From assembly GCA_902578775.1 (NCBI GenBank), contig CACHEF010000001.1, forward strand, positions 171,250-235,249: a stretch of 64,000 nt of DNA, in the 5' to 3' direction. The notes under the pieces were generated by a model. It did no database searches. It saw nothing but the letters and a program-made list of their open reading frames with translations, and was not told the DNA's origin. Below, in pieces: positions 7,919-16,953 of the stretch (position 1 is the stretch's first letter; every line of letters starts with the position of its first letter). Both the position numbers and the translations under genes were made by a program. Source of the DNA: an uncultured Pelagibacteraceae bacterium. GTDB lineage: Bacteria > Pseudomonadota > Alphaproteobacteria > Pelagibacterales > Pelagibacteraceae.

Positions 7919-8970
7919 ATATATTTTTCACTATCGATTAAGTTTTCAATTATTTTTTTTGTATTATATTTTTGTTTCCAATTTGGATAATGCTTTTTAA
8001 ATTTAGATAAATTAGAAATATACCATATATGATCACCAATTCTTGGAATTTTTAATATATTTCTTTTAATAGAAATATTGGCAATATTTTCAACTAAATC
8101 TAAAGCTTCTATAATCGAACAGTTTGAATATCTTCCACCACCCAAATTGTAAACTTCACCCTTAGTTGGTTTTTTAAAATATTCCCAAAAAGCGTTTACT
8201 AAATCAAAACTATGAAGATTATCTCTTACTTGTTTACCTTTATAACCAATTAAGGAATATTTCTTTTTAGCTAAAGAAATTTTAACGAGATAAGATAAAA
8301 ACCCATGAAGTTTTGCTCCGTTATGATTTGGACCAGTAAGACATCCACCTCTAAAACAAACTGTTTTTAGACCAACATTTTTACCATACTCTTGTACAAT
8401 GAGATCTGCATAAGTTTTTGAAACACCAAAAAAACTATGTGTACAATTATCGATAGAAAATTTCTCATTAATACCATTGTAGTATTTATTATTTCTCTTT
8501 AATTCCCATCGAGTTTTAGTTTCAACAAATTTGAGCCTATTTGGATTGTCACCATAAACTTTATTTGTAGACATAAAAATAAATGGTGACTCAGCACAAT
8601 ATTTTTTTGTTAATTCTAATAAATTTAATGTCCCTGTTGCATTTACATTAAAATCTAAAATTGGAAAATTTTTGCCATAATCGTGCGAAGGTTGGGCAGC
8701 ACAATGAATTATCAATGATATATTTTTTTTATATTTTTTATAAACTTTTTCTAATGAATCAAAATTTCTAATATCAAAATTATAATTTTTAAATTTTTTA
8801 TTATTTTTTAAAAGCTCATTTTTAATTTTAATTGTTGATCCCTCATTTCCAAAAAAAAATTTTCTTAAGTTATTATCAATGCCAACTACATCAAAACCTT
8901 TTTTTGAAAAAAAATTTACTGCTTCAGATCCTACTAAACCACAAGAGCCTGAAATTAACACTACTGACAT
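7915..8970 (-). CDS. NAD-dependent sugar-nucleotide epimerase (CDP-paratose/tyvelose 2-epimerase-like)
   Basis: A 351-residue extended short-chain dehydrogenase. The N-terminal GSCGLVGS motif binds NAD. STNKVYGDN and the later CFRGGCLTGPNHNGAKLHGF and GYKGKQVRDNLHS blocks resemble CDP-paratose/tyvelose 2-epimerase-type enzymes that modify surface sugars. The usual YxxxK catalytic tyrosine position reads FGVSK here, with Phe. From memory a Phe at this position also occurs in related epimerases, so this is not taken as inactivation. It is a single surface-sugar gene between two sulfur loci, very rich in Lys and Asn, and could be an inserted cargo gene. Confidence 0.75.
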   Translation of the reverse strand: MSVVLISGSCGLVGSEAVNFFSKKGFDVVGIDNNLRKFFFGNEGSTIKIKNELLKNNKKFKNYNFDIRNFDSLEKVYKKYKKNISLIIHCAAQPSHDYGKNFPILDFNVNATGTLNLLELTKKYCAESPFIFMSTNKVYGDNPNRLKFVETKTRWELKRNNKYYNGINEKFSIDNCTHSFFGVSKTYADLIVQEYGKNVGLKTVCFRGGCLTGPNHNGAKLHGFLSYLVKISLAKKKYSLIGYKGKQVRDNLHSFDLVNAFWEYFKKPTKGEVYNLGGGRYSNCSIIEALDLVENIANISIKRNILKIPRIGDHIWYISNLSKFKKHYPNWKQKYNTKKIIENLIDSEKYI

Positions 8971-9073
8971 AATATTATAATAAAATAATTTATATTCTTA
9001 TTAATATATAAATAGATACTTATATACCTTTATCAATTTCTTTAATATTTTATCAAGAATTTATTTATCTTTA

Positions 9074-9102
9074 TTGACATAGATATATATGAGTAATAAT
9101 TA
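9074..9102 (+). promoter_or_regulatory. Predicted promoter for the TauE/SafE gene
   Basis: A perfect TTGACA and a TAATTA box are separated by 17 bases, 17 bases before the ATG at 9119. It lies in the 148-base divergent region between the epimerase and the exporter gene, which otherwise shows only AT-rich sequence. Confidence 0.5.
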
Positions 9103-9118
9103 AAGATAATTATATATT

Positions 9119-10210
9119 ATGGAAGTATTTCTCCCAATAGCCCAAGTTTTTGTTAACCCTATTGAAATACTTTTATTAAGTGCAATAGTAGGAGTACTTT
9201 CAGGTTTATTTGGAGTCGGAGGTGGATTTTTGATGACGCCTTTTTTAATTTTTATGGGTATACCACCAGCATATGCAGTTGCAAATGAAGCAAATAATAT
9301 TTTAGCTACTTCGGTCTCGGGATCTACCACTCATTGGTTAAAAAATACTTTGGATTACAAAATGGGTTTTATGATTGTAATAGGTGGTTCGATAGGAACC
9401 ACTTTAGGCATTTATACTTTTACTTATTTTAAAGGTATTGGAAAAATTGATACAGTTATTTCATTAGCTTATATGTATATCTTAGCGATAATAGGCACGT
9501 TAATGCTTGTGGAAAGTCTTGGTGAAATAGACAAAGCTAAAAAGAATGTTGTAGAGAAAAAAAAATTACATGTTCATTATTGGATACATGGACTTCCTTT
9601 AAGAATGCGATTTCCTAAATCAAAATTGTATGAAAGTATTTTTACGCCTATAATAATTGGTTTAACGGTTGGTTTTATTGCAGCTATAATGGGTATTGGT
9701 GGGGCATTCATATTAGTGCCAGCTATGATTTATATTATTAAAATGCCGACAAGACTAGTTCCTGGAACTTCATTATTTGTTACAATCTTTGTTAGTGTTA
9801 TAGTTACTTTTTTGCACTCTTTTAATTATGGATCTATCGATTTAATGCTGGTTGTTATGCTGGTAGTAGGGTCAATAATAGGTGTTCAAGTAGGTCAAAA
9901 ATTGGGTGAAAGTATTGATAGTTCTGGTTTAAAAGCTTTATTGGCAATTTTGTTGTTAGTTGTGGGAATTGCAATTGCTTATGACACTTTTTTTGCAGAT
10001 GAAATACTAAATGGAACCTCAAAAGTAGAAAATACCGATCTGAATATTTTCTCAAAATTCATCAAAGAGTTTTCTAATGATATGCCATTTTTTTATGGAT
10101 TGTTTTCAATTATGTTTGCTGTTTTTTTAGGAATAGGTGCAGCTTTTATAAGAAGGTTTTTATCTAAAATGAGAAAGAACTATCTAAATAAAATTTCAAA
10201 AACAAGCTAA
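9119..10210 (+). CDS. TauE/SafE-family (TSUP) permease, probable sulfite exporter
   Basis: A 363-residue multi-helix membrane protein with the internal duplication typical of the TSUP/DUF81 family. The glycine-rich repeats are GVLSGLFGVGGGFLMTPFLI (from about residue 25) and VGFIAAIMGIGGAFILVPAM (from about 185). Members encoded near taurine and sulfonate genes (TauZ, SuyZ) have been proposed to export the sulfite released by C-S cleavage, and the setting next to apr, suyAB and xsc fits that. It ends with a four-base convergent overlap with the YeiH-type gene. The exact substrate is inferred. Confidence 0.82.
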   Translation: MEVFLPIAQVFVNPIEILLLSAIVGVLSGLFGVGGGFLMTPFLIFMGIPPAYAVANEANNILATSVSGSTTHWLKNTLDYKMGFMIVIGGSIGTTLGIYTFTYFKGIGKIDTVISLAYMYILAIIGTLMLVESLGEIDKAKKNVVEKKKLHVHYWIHGLPLRMRFPKSKLYESIFTPIIIGLTVGFIAAIMGIGGAFILVPAMIYIIKMPTRLVPGTSLFVTIFVSVIVTFLHSFNYGSIDLMLVVMLVVGSIIGVQVGQKLGESIDSSGLKALLAILLLVVGIAIAYDTFFADEILNGTSKVENTDLNIFSKFIKEFSNDMPFFYGLFSIMFAVFLGIGAAFIRRFLSKMRKNYLNKISKTS

Positions 10211-11289
10211 ATTAAAAATTTCGTAACAGTTTCGATATAAATAAGACTTATAAAACCGACTGTAATTGCAGCGATTAAACCTACAACAAAAGGCTTATAT
10301 CCCATCGACTTTAATTCACTTAAATTTATAGATATTCCTACTGCAGCCATTGCCATTGTTAAAAAAGCTGTGGCTAAAATTTTTATATATTCAATAAAAT
10401 TTATCCAATAATTATTATTTTCATTTTCAATAAAAAATTGATCACCGAGATTTCTTGTTATGATCATTCCAATAAAACCTAGAACAAAATAAGGAAAAAT
10501 ATTTAAAATTGAGTAAGATTTTTTTTTTAATTCACCACGATTATATAAAAAAGCAAATAATGGTATCATTATTACAAGAAATGTATTCCGAATTAATTTA
10601 GTCACAGTTGCAACATTTAAAGTTTCTGGACTGTTAAATTGTTGATCATAAATTAATCCTGCTGCTGCAACCTGAGATGTTTCATGAATTGAAGTTCCTA
10701 AAAAAAGACCAGCTTTTAAATTTTCATCGTTGAAATACCATTCAGCAAAATTAGGATAAATAAGCATAGCAATAACTCCAAATAAAGTAATATTAGCAAT
10801 AGCGTAAGCCACTTCTGTTTTTTTTGCGTTAATAACAGGTGCTGTTGCTACGATAGCTGTTGCTCCACAAACACTAGTTCCTATTGCTATTAAATATGAC
10901 ATTTTTGAAGATATAGGAACTTTTTTAATTAAGAGTTTGATCAAAATTAGTACGCTTATTATACACACAATTATTAATGGTATAGCGATTGAACCAAATT
11001 TTATAAATTCTTCAAAACTTAGCCTAATTCCTAAAAAAATAATTCCTAATTTTAAAATATATTGTTGTGTAAAATCGAGACCAATCATCATACCTGGTCT
11101 TGGTGTAAAAGCGTTACCCATTATAATTCCAAGAATAATTGCTATTAGAACAGTTGATATTGGACTTTTTTCAGTACCAAATATTTCTATAGCCAAAACA
11201 TTATTAATTCCATGAGAAAATAAATAAAATATTAAAGCTAAACCTACACCTGGGAATATTGTCTTAAAATAATTTAATTTATTAAACAC
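10207..11289 (-). CDS. YeiH/UPF0324 family putative sulfate/sulfite exporter
   Basis: A 360-residue protein with about ten hydrophobic helices. YeiH-family blocks are visible: LGIIFLGIRLSFEEF, GTSVCGATAIVATAPVI (about residues 137-153) and LGTSIHETSQVAAAGL (about 197-212). The family is annotated as putative sulfate exporters, and members near sulfonate genes are suspected of sulfite or sulfate efflux. The gene begins 11 bases after suyB on the same strand, so suyA-suyB-yeiH-like reads as one operon in which the exporter removes the sulfite produced. Function is predicted only. Confidence 0.78.
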   Translation of the reverse strand: MFNKLNYFKTIFPGVGLALIFYLFSHGINNVLAIEIFGTEKSPISTVLIAIILGIIMGNAFTPRPGMMIGLDFTQQYILKLGIIFLGIRLSFEEFIKFGSIAIPLIIVCIISVLILIKLLIKKVPISSKMSYLIAIGTSVCGATAIVATAPVINAKKTEVAYAIANITLFGVIAMLIYPNFAEWYFNDENLKAGLFLGTSIHETSQVAAAGLIYDQQFNSPETLNVATVTKLIRNTFLVIMIPLFAFLYNRGELKKKSYSILNIFPYFVLGFIGMIITRNLGDQFFIENENNNYWINFIEYIKILATAFLTMAMAAVGISINLSELKSMGYKPFVVGLIAAITVGFISLIYIETVTKFLI

Positions 11290-11300
11290 TAAATAAAAAC

Positions 11301-12467
11301 TTATGCACTTCTGTAAAGTTTAGTCATCACAAACTCTTTGTGACCTAAAGCCTCTGCACAAGTTAATCTTCCGTTAGCTACCCGCAATGTTGTTTTAATT
11401 AGTTCATCTCCCGCTTCAGACAAATTCATTTCTCGTGATAATATTTTTGAAACATCACAATCAATATGTTCACCCATACTTTTTACAGTAAGAGGATTTG
11501 CAGTAAGTTTGATCACTGGTTCAATTGGATTTCCAACAATATTACCTTGCCCTGTTGGGAATAGATGAATATTAAACCCTGCAGCTGCCTGTAAGGTTAC
11601 ACATTCTGCAGCTGCAGACGAAGTGTCCATAAAGTATAAACCTTTACCTTTTTTTGGTTCTTCAGCTGGTTCTAATACATCTATAAATTTACAATTTCCA
11701 ATTTTTTGAAAATTTCCAAAAGCTTTTTCTTCAATAGTTGTTAAACCACCTGCAATATTGCCTGCTGTAGGTTGACTTTCAGATAAATCATCTGTTGCTT
11801 CTTTTAATATAAAATTATTATAATCGTTCCAGGTTTTCATAAATTTTTCTGATGCTTCTTTTGTTGCACCTCTTGATGCACAAACTTTTTCTGCTCCTGT
11901 TAATTCTGATGTTTCCCCAAAACATAAATGCACACCCATTGGTTCAAGCTTATCCATTAAATTTCCAACAGTTGGGTTTGATGCTAAACCAGATGTAGTG
12001 TCTGACTCTCCACATTTCACTGATATCCAAAGATCACTCATTGGACATTCTTCTCTTTGTTTTTCTGAAGCCCACATAACAAATTCCTGAGCTTTCTTCG
12101 AAGCTTTCATTGTAGTGCCGATATCTCCAGTACGCTCAATATGAAAGCCTTCAACTGGTTTTCCAGTTTTGGCAATGCCATCTACAATTCTTTTTGTCCA
12201 TTTAGGTTCAATTCCAATCACTATCACAGCAGCAACATTTGGATTACATCCTGTTCCTATCATAGTTCTAAAATGTAATTCTAAGTCAGCTCCAAATTGT
12301 AATCTCCCATATGAATGAGGAAGAGCAATTGTTCCTTTTATATTGTTTGCTACAGCTTCAGCACAAGCATTTGAGATATCATCGACTGGTAAAATAATTA
12401 CATGATTTCTTGTTCCAGCTCTGCCGTTTTCTCTTTTGTAACCTAAAAAACTTTTTGGAATTTCCAT
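11301..12467 (-). CDS. suyB: (2R)-sulfolactate sulfo-lyase beta subunit
   Basis: A 388-residue protein of the UxaA/altronate dehydratase superfamily. It starts [21 protein letters not shown] and carries the family blocks [31 protein letters not shown] and [13 protein letters not shown]. Its length matches the larger SuyB subunit. SuyAB splits sulfolactate into pyruvate and sulfite in the cytoplasm. The separate small SAF-domain subunit is encoded three bases upstream and the probable sulfite exporter 11 bases downstream. The nearest alternative is a hexonate dehydratase, but the sulfur neighbourhood (xsc, apr, exporters) favours SuyB. Confidence 0.85.
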   Translation of the reverse strand: MEIPKSFLGYKRENGRAGTRNHVIILPVDDISNACAEAVANNIKGTIALPHSYGRLQFGADLELHFRTMIGTGCNPNVAAVIVIGIEPKWTKRIVDGIAKTGKPVEGFHIERTGDIGTTMKASKKAQEFVMWASEKQREECPMSDLWISVKCGESDTTSGLASNPTVGNLMDKLEPMGVHLCFGETSELTGAEKVCASRGATKEASEKFMKTWNDYNNFILKEATDDLSESQPTAGNIAGGLTTIEEKAFGNFQKIGNCKFIDVLEPAEEPKKGKGLYFMDTSSAAAECVTLQAAAGFNIHLFPTGQGNIVGNPIEPVIKLTANPLTVKSMGEHIDCDVSKILSREMNLSEAGDELIKTTLRVANGRLTCAEALGHKEFVMTKLYRSA

Positions 12468-12470
12468 ACT

Positions 12471-12755
12471 TTACCACTTCTTTGTTTTTACATTATGAAC
12501 GTGAACATGTTCACCTTTTTTAATTGATTTTACTACTTTACCAATATCATGACCATATTTAAGGATAGTATCACCCTCCTTGAGGTCTATCATTGCAATT
12601 TTATGTCCTAAAGGAATTTCATCCATTGATTGAATGTTTGTAGAACTGTCATCTTCCATTATCCAGCAAGCACAGTCTTGTTTAGGAGTAATTTTTTCAA
12701 TAACTACTACTCCAACATTGTCTTTTTTATCATGAATTATAATGTCTGTAGCCAT
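12471..12755 (-). CDS. suyA: (2R)-sulfolactate sulfo-lyase alpha subunit
   Basis: A 94-residue SAF-domain protein that partners SuyB. It contains DKKDNVGVVVIEKI and IPLGHKIAMIDLKEGDTILKYGHDIGKVVKSIKKGEHVHVHN. The histidine-ended GEHVHVHN and IPLGHKIA patterns are those of the N-terminal UxaA/SAF dehydratase subunits. In other sugar-acid dehydratases this domain can be fused to the large subunit. Here it is a separate gene, as in SuyAB systems. It is the first gene of the leftward suyAB-exporter operon and is divergent from xsc across 111 bases. Confidence 0.83.
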   Translation of the reverse strand: MATDIIIHDKKDNVGVVVIEKITPKQDCACWIMEDDSSTNIQSMDEIPLGHKIAMIDLKEGDTILKYGHDIGKVVKSIKKGEHVHVHNVKTKKW

Positions 12756-12790
12756 ATCGTGTCGAATTGTTTATTTGAATTTTGTGAAAT

Positions 12791-12818
12791 CTTATATATT
12801 AATCGCAAAAATTAACAA
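12791..12818 (-). promoter_or_regulatory. Predicted promoter for suyAB within the suyA/xsc divergent region
   Basis: On the minus strand TTGTTA and TATAAG are separated by 16 bases, 36 bases before the suyA ATG. A weaker plus-strand pair (TTGAAT at 12775, TATTAA at 12797) points toward xsc and overlaps it, so the two operons may share a 111-base control region. No clear operator was identified. Confidence 0.42.
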
Positions 12819-12866
12819 ACGAAATTTATAAAAACCTAAATTAGATTTTAGAGAGGTTACTAGTTT

Positions 12867-14651
12867 ATGACAAAAATGACAACTGAGGAAGCTTTTGTAA
12901 AAGTTTTACAAATGCATGGAATTGAACACGCATTTGGAATTATAGGTTCAGCGTTTATGCCAATTTCAGATATTTTTCCTGATGCTGGAATTAAATTTTG
13001 GGACGTTGCTCACGAGACAAATGGAGGACTAATCGCTGATGGTTATACAAGATCTACTGGAAAAATGTCTATGGTCATTGCACAAAATGGACCAGGCATA
13101 ACTGGATTAGTAACTCCAATCAAAACAGCTTTTTGGAACCATACTCCTTTATTATTAGTAACTCCCCAAGCTGCAAACAAAACTATGGGTCAAGGTGGTT
13201 TTCAAGAAGTTGAACAAATGAATTTGTTTAAAGATATGGTTTGTTACCAGGAGGAGGTAAGAGACCCATCAAGAATGGCTGAAGTTTTAAATAGAGTAAT
13301 AGAAAAAGCAATAAGGGGTTCAGCACCAGCACAAATAAATGTACCAAGAGATTATTGGACTCAAGTTATAGATATAGAATTACCACCAATAGTTAGATTA
13401 GAAAGACAAGGTGGTGGAGCAGAAGCAATAGTTAAAGCTGCAAAACTTTTATCAAATGCAAAATTTCCAGTTATTTTATCTGGAGCAGGAGTTGTTATTG
13501 GTGGAGCAATTGAAGAAACCAAAAAACTTGCTGAGAAATTGGATTCACCAGTTTGTTCTGGTTATCAACACAATGATAGCTTTCCAGGAAGTCATCCGTT
13601 GGCTGTTGGTCCATTAGGATACAATGGATCTAAAGCTGCAATGGAACTTATTTCAAAAGCAGATGTAGTTTTAGCTTTAGGAACAAGACTAAATCCTTTT
13701 TCAACACTTCCAGGGTATGGGATTGATTATTGGCCAAAGAGTGCAAGTATAATTCAAGTGGACATTAATCCAGATAGAATTGGTTTAACAAAAAAAGTTA
13801 CAGTTGGAATTAGTGGTGATGCAAAATTAGTGGCAACGCAGATTTTAGAAAAACTATCTTCAAATGCTGGTGATACTGATAGACAAAAAAGAAAAGATTT
13901 AATTCACCAAACAAAATCTGCTTGGCTACAAAAATTATCAAGTTTAGATCATGAAGATGATGATGAGGGAACAGTTTGGAATAAGGAGGCAAGAGAGAGA
14001 GATAGAGATAGAATGTCTCCAAGACAAGCATGGCGAGCAATTCAAGCTGGAATGCCAGCTGATGTAATTATTTCTAGTGATATAGGAAATAACTGCGCAA
14101 TAGGAAATGCTTATCCTACTTTTGAAAAACCAAGAAAGTATTTAGCTCCAGGTTTATTCGGTCCTTGTGGTTATGGTTTTCCATCAATCTTAGGTGCAAA
14201 AATTGGATGTCCTGATACGCCAGTAATCGGTTTTGCTGGGGATGGAGCTTTTGGAATTAGTATGAATGAAATGAGTTCTTGTGCTCGAGAAGAATGGCCA
14301 GCGATAACAATGGTCATTTTTAGAAATTATCAGTGGGGAGCAGAAAAAAGAAATACCACTCTTTGGTTTGATAATAATTTTATTGGAACAGAATTAGACC
14401 CAGAACTAAGTTATGCTAAAGTTGCTAATGCCTGTGGTTTAAAAGGCGTTACCGTTAAAACAATGGAAGAAACAACAGCAGCGATTAAACAATCTTGTGA
14501 AGATCAAAAGAAAGGTATAACAACATTTATTGAAGTAATTCTTAATCAAGAACTTGGTGAACCTTTTAGAAGAGACGCAATGAAAAAACCAGTAAGAGTT
14601 GCTGGTATTAAAAAAGAGGACATGAAGAAACAACCATCTTTAACCTCTTAA
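12867..14651 (+). CDS. xsc: Sulfoacetaldehyde acetyltransferase
   Basis: A 594-residue thiamine-diphosphate enzyme. Xsc converts sulfoacetaldehyde plus phosphate to acetyl phosphate and sulfite, the desulfonation step for taurine and isethionate. The N-terminal TPP domain has the catalytic Glu in AHETNGG (about residue 50). The C-terminal domain has the Mg-TPP motif GDGAFGISMNEMSS (about residues 456-469) and the Xsc-like IFRNYQWGAEKRNTTLWF. Overall identity pattern and length match Xsc rather than acetolactate synthase. Neighbours are divergent suyAB and a downstream FAD amine oxidase. Sulfite produced here can feed AprBA or the exporters. Confidence 0.92.
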   Translation: MTKMTTEEAFVKVLQMHGIEHAFGIIGSAFMPISDIFPDAGIKFWDVAHETNGGLIADGYTRSTGKMSMVIAQNGPGITGLVTPIKTAFWNHTPLLLVTPQAANKTMGQGGFQEVEQMNLFKDMVCYQEEVRDPSRMAEVLNRVIEKAIRGSAPAQINVPRDYWTQVIDIELPPIVRLERQGGGAEAIVKAAKLLSNAKFPVILSGAGVVIGGAIEETKKLAEKLDSPVCSGYQHNDSFPGSHPLAVGPLGYNGSKAAMELISKADVVLALGTRLNPFSTLPGYGIDYWPKSASIIQVDINPDRIGLTKKVTVGISGDAKLVATQILEKLSSNAGDTDRQKRKDLIHQTKSAWLQKLSSLDHEDDDEGTVWNKEARERDRDRMSPRQAWRAIQAGMPADVIISSDIGNNCAIGNAYPTFEKPRKYLAPGLFGPCGYGFPSILGAKIGCPDTPVIGFAGDGAFGISMNEMSSCAREEWPAITMVIFRNYQWGAEKRNTTLWFDNNFIGTELDPELSYAKVANACGLKGVTVKTMEETTAAIKQSCEDQKKGITTFIEVILNQELGEPFRRDAMKKPVRVAGIKKEDMKKQPSLTS

Positions 14652-14690
14652 AATCTTTAAAATAGTAATTAATTATCGTAATCTTTTTTA

Positions 14691-15995
14691 ATGGAAGTTA
14701 TTAATGATAATTATTGTAGTTGGGTTAATGATTTAAATCCAAGAACAAATATCCAAACACTTTCAACTGATTTGAGTTGCGAATGGTTAGTCGTAGGTGC
14801 AGGATATACAGGACTTTCAGCTGCAAGAAAATTAGGTCAGCTTTATCCAAATCAAAAAATTGTATTAGTTGATGCTCAATTAGCAGGAGAGGGTGCGAGT
14901 TCAAGAAATTCTGGTTATTTAGTTGATACTACACTCAATGATGGTTTCACTTCTAATAAAGAATTAGAAAAATATAAAAAAAAATCTGATATCTATAAAT
15001 TAGGCATAGATGTAATTAAAAAATTCATTAAGGAACATCAAGTCGATTGTGATTGGAATGAGTGTGGAAAGTATTTTGCATCATCAAATACCAAAGATAA
15101 AAAAATCTTAGAAAATTTTTCAGAAACTCTGTCTAAATTAGGTTTTGAACATAATTTGATATTTAAAAAAGATCTCACGAAAAGATTAGGTACTAACTTC
15201 TATAATGTTGCTCTTCATACAAAAGGAGGAATTTTATTACATCCAGGCAAGTTAGTAAGAGCAATGATTGATACATTGCCTGAGAATGTAATACTTTATG
15301 AGAATTCATTGTTATTAAATTGGAAAAAGATTGGTGGTTTAATAAATTGTAATTTTAAAAATAGTTCAATAAAATCAAAAAGAATAATCTTTGCGACCAA
15401 CGGATTTCTTAAGTCTCTAGGTATCAAAGTAAATTATAATTTTCCAATTACTTTAACTGCAAGTATGACAAGGTCTTTGACTGAAAAAGAATTTAAATTA
15501 ATTGGAGAACCGAAAGAGTGGGGAGTTTTGCCTGTCAGACCAATGGGTGCAACAATTAGAATGACTAAAGATAGAAGAATTTTAATAAGAAATACTGTTG
15601 AGGTTCACAATCCTTCGCGGATGTCTAAATCTGATTTGGAAAAAAGGTCTATAAAGCAAAAGATCGGTATTAAAAAAAGATTTCCACAATTACCAGATGA
15701 TATAATTCAATCAACTTGGTCAGGAATTGTCTCAAGAACCAGAAATAGTTCTCAGATCTTTGAAAAAATTCAAGAAAATATATTTGTTGCAGGTTGTTAT
15801 AATGGTTCAGGTATTGGAGTAGGTGCATTGTTTGGTGAACAAATTGCTATTAAGGCAAGCAATGAACATACAAAAGAAATTGAAACTATTGAGGCAAGAA
15901 ATAAACCAACTTGGCTACCACCAAAACCATTTTTGGATTTAGGTGTGAAAGCCAGACTTATGTACGAAAGGTTACGAGCTAGATCTGAAATTTAA
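14691..15995 (+). CDS. FAD-dependent DAO-family oxidoreductase, candidate taurine dehydrogenase
   Basis: A 434-residue D-amino-acid-oxidase-fold flavoprotein. The dinucleotide motif WLVVGAGYTGLSAARKLG lies at about residues 31-48, GASSRNSGYLVD is the usual substrate-side block, and VAGCYNGSGIGVGALFGEQIA is the C-terminal FAD segment. Relatives include gamma-glutamylputrescine oxidase and TauY, the FAD subunit of taurine dehydrogenase. The gene starts 39 bases after xsc on the same strand, so conversion of taurine to sulfoacetaldehyde is an attractive role. A small TauX partner is not visible and the substrate is unproven. Confidence 0.72.
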   Translation: MEVINDNYCSWVNDLNPRTNIQTLSTDLSCEWLVVGAGYTGLSAARKLGQLYPNQKIVLVDAQLAGEGASSRNSGYLVDTTLNDGFTSNKELEKYKKKSDIYKLGIDVIKKFIKEHQVDCDWNECGKYFASSNTKDKKILENFSETLSKLGFEHNLIFKKDLTKRLGTNFYNVALHTKGGILLHPGKLVRAMIDTLPENVILYENSLLLNWKKIGGLINCNFKNSSIKSKRIIFATNGFLKSLGIKVNYNFPITLTASMTRSLTEKEFKLIGEPKEWGVLPVRPMGATIRMTKDRRILIRNTVEVHNPSRMSKSDLEKRSIKQKIGIKKRFPQLPDDIIQSTWSGIVSRTRNSSQIFEKIQENIFVAGCYNGSGIGVGALFGEQIAIKASNEHTKEIETIEARNKPTWLPPKPFLDLGVKARLMYERLRARSEI

Positions 15996-16026
15996 CCTGC
16001 TGTGAGCTCTGTTGCTGGGTGCCCTG

Positions 16027-16146
16027 TTATAAATTCATATCAGGCCAGTTTTTATCATTATATCTATCAAGTTCTTTTTTAGTAAAGGGTCTGAATAATA
16101 CCCACCCAATCACAATCACTAAAGCTAATAGTATCATTGTTTGCAT
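16027..16146 (-). CDS. Small membrane protein, 39 aa, unknown
   Basis: This short ORF is not in the supplied track. It starts three bases after the M23 peptidase gene's stop on the minus strand and fills most of the gap before the xsc-side gene. It encodes one hydrophobic helix (MILLALVIVIGWVLF) followed by a charged tail (RPFTKKELDRYNDKNWPDM). The helix-plus-polar-tail layout and operon position support a real gene. No homology is recognised. Confidence 0.5.
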   Translation of the reverse strand: MQTMILLALVIVIGWVLFRPFTKKELDRYNDKNWPDMNL

Positions 16147-16149
16147 GAT

Positions 16150-16953
16150 TTAATTTATTACAGACATAGGATCTAGTCTAGTCTGAAACCAGTTAACTCT
16201 AAAATCTAAATGTGGACCAGTTGATCTCCCAGTCGAACCAACTGTTCCTATGATATCTCCTTGATTAATCTCATCACCCACAGATACCATTACAGTTTCA
16301 AGATGAGAATAAATTGTAGATATGCCATGACCATGATCCATAATGATTGTCCCACCTGTATAATAAAGATCATCCTCAGCCATAGTGACAGTGCCCGAGC
16401 CGGAAGATTTAATCTTAGTCCCTTGTTTAGCAGCAATATCAATTCCATAATGTGGCCATCTAGGTTTTCCATTTAAAATTCTTTGGCTACCATAAACACC
16501 ACTAATAATTCCTTCTACAGGCATAATGAATTGATTTTTGAAAAAAGGTAAGTCAGAATTAATAGCTCTTGCTTCTCCAATTTTATTATTTTCTTCTTTA
16601 ATTCTTTTATAAACAGACTCTGGTGGAGTTACCTTACTTTCTTCTAACCCATCAATTCTTTGAATATTGTATTTTCTTTTTAAAACTCGTTTAGTAATAA
16701 CTTCTTTTTTATCGCTTATAATTTTTGTGATAGTGACATCGAATTTTCTATCCCTATCTATTCCAAATACAAAGTAACCATCTTTTGAAACTTTAATTTC
16801 TTTTTTACCTATTAATATTTTGGCAGATGGATTGGTAATTCCAATAATGTAATGACCTTGTAAAAATTTACCCTTAAATTCAATTGCATTTAGTTGTGTT
16901 GAGGCAAAAAGAGTTATTATAAAAAATAATCTATAAATTATTTTGCAGTCCAT
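16150..16953 (-). CDS. M23-family murein peptidase, LytM domain
   Basis: A 267-residue exported protein. An N-terminal signal sequence (LFFIITLFASTQLNA) is followed by a beta-rich region and a C-terminal peptidase_M23 domain. The metal-binding HYGIDIA (H-x-x-x-D, about residue 167) is present. The final motif reads GPHLDFRVNW instead of the classical HLHF, so an Asp replaces one zinc-binding His. I recall this Asp form in many proteobacterial M23 proteins, so activity or a regulatory role both remain possible. Likely role is periplasmic cell-wall remodelling. It overlaps the upstream SDR gene by 16 bases. Confidence 0.82.
   Translation of the reverse strand: MDCKIIYRLFFIITLFASTQLNAIEFKGKFLQGHYIIGITNPSAKILIGKKEIKVSKDGYFVFGIDRDRKFDVTITKIISDKKEVITKRVLKRKYNIQRIDGLEESKVTPPESVYKRIKEENNKIGEARAINSDLPFFKNQFIMPVEGIISGVYGSQRILNGKPRWPHYGIDIAAKQGTKIKSSGSGTVTMAEDDLYYTGGTIIMDHGHGISTIYSHLETVMVSVGDEINQGDIIGTVGSTGRSTGPHLDFRVNWFQTRLDPMSVIN

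Noticed and set aside
8400-8480. Loss of catalytic Tyr (FGVSK) in the epimerase read as inactivation
   Set aside because: Related sugar-nucleotide epimerases appear to share Phe at this position, and all other blocks are intact, so it is not called a pseudogene.
10937-11215. 92-aa ORF antisense to the YeiH-type gene
   Set aside because: Repetitive Ile-rich translation of a membrane protein gene read backwards, with no independent support.
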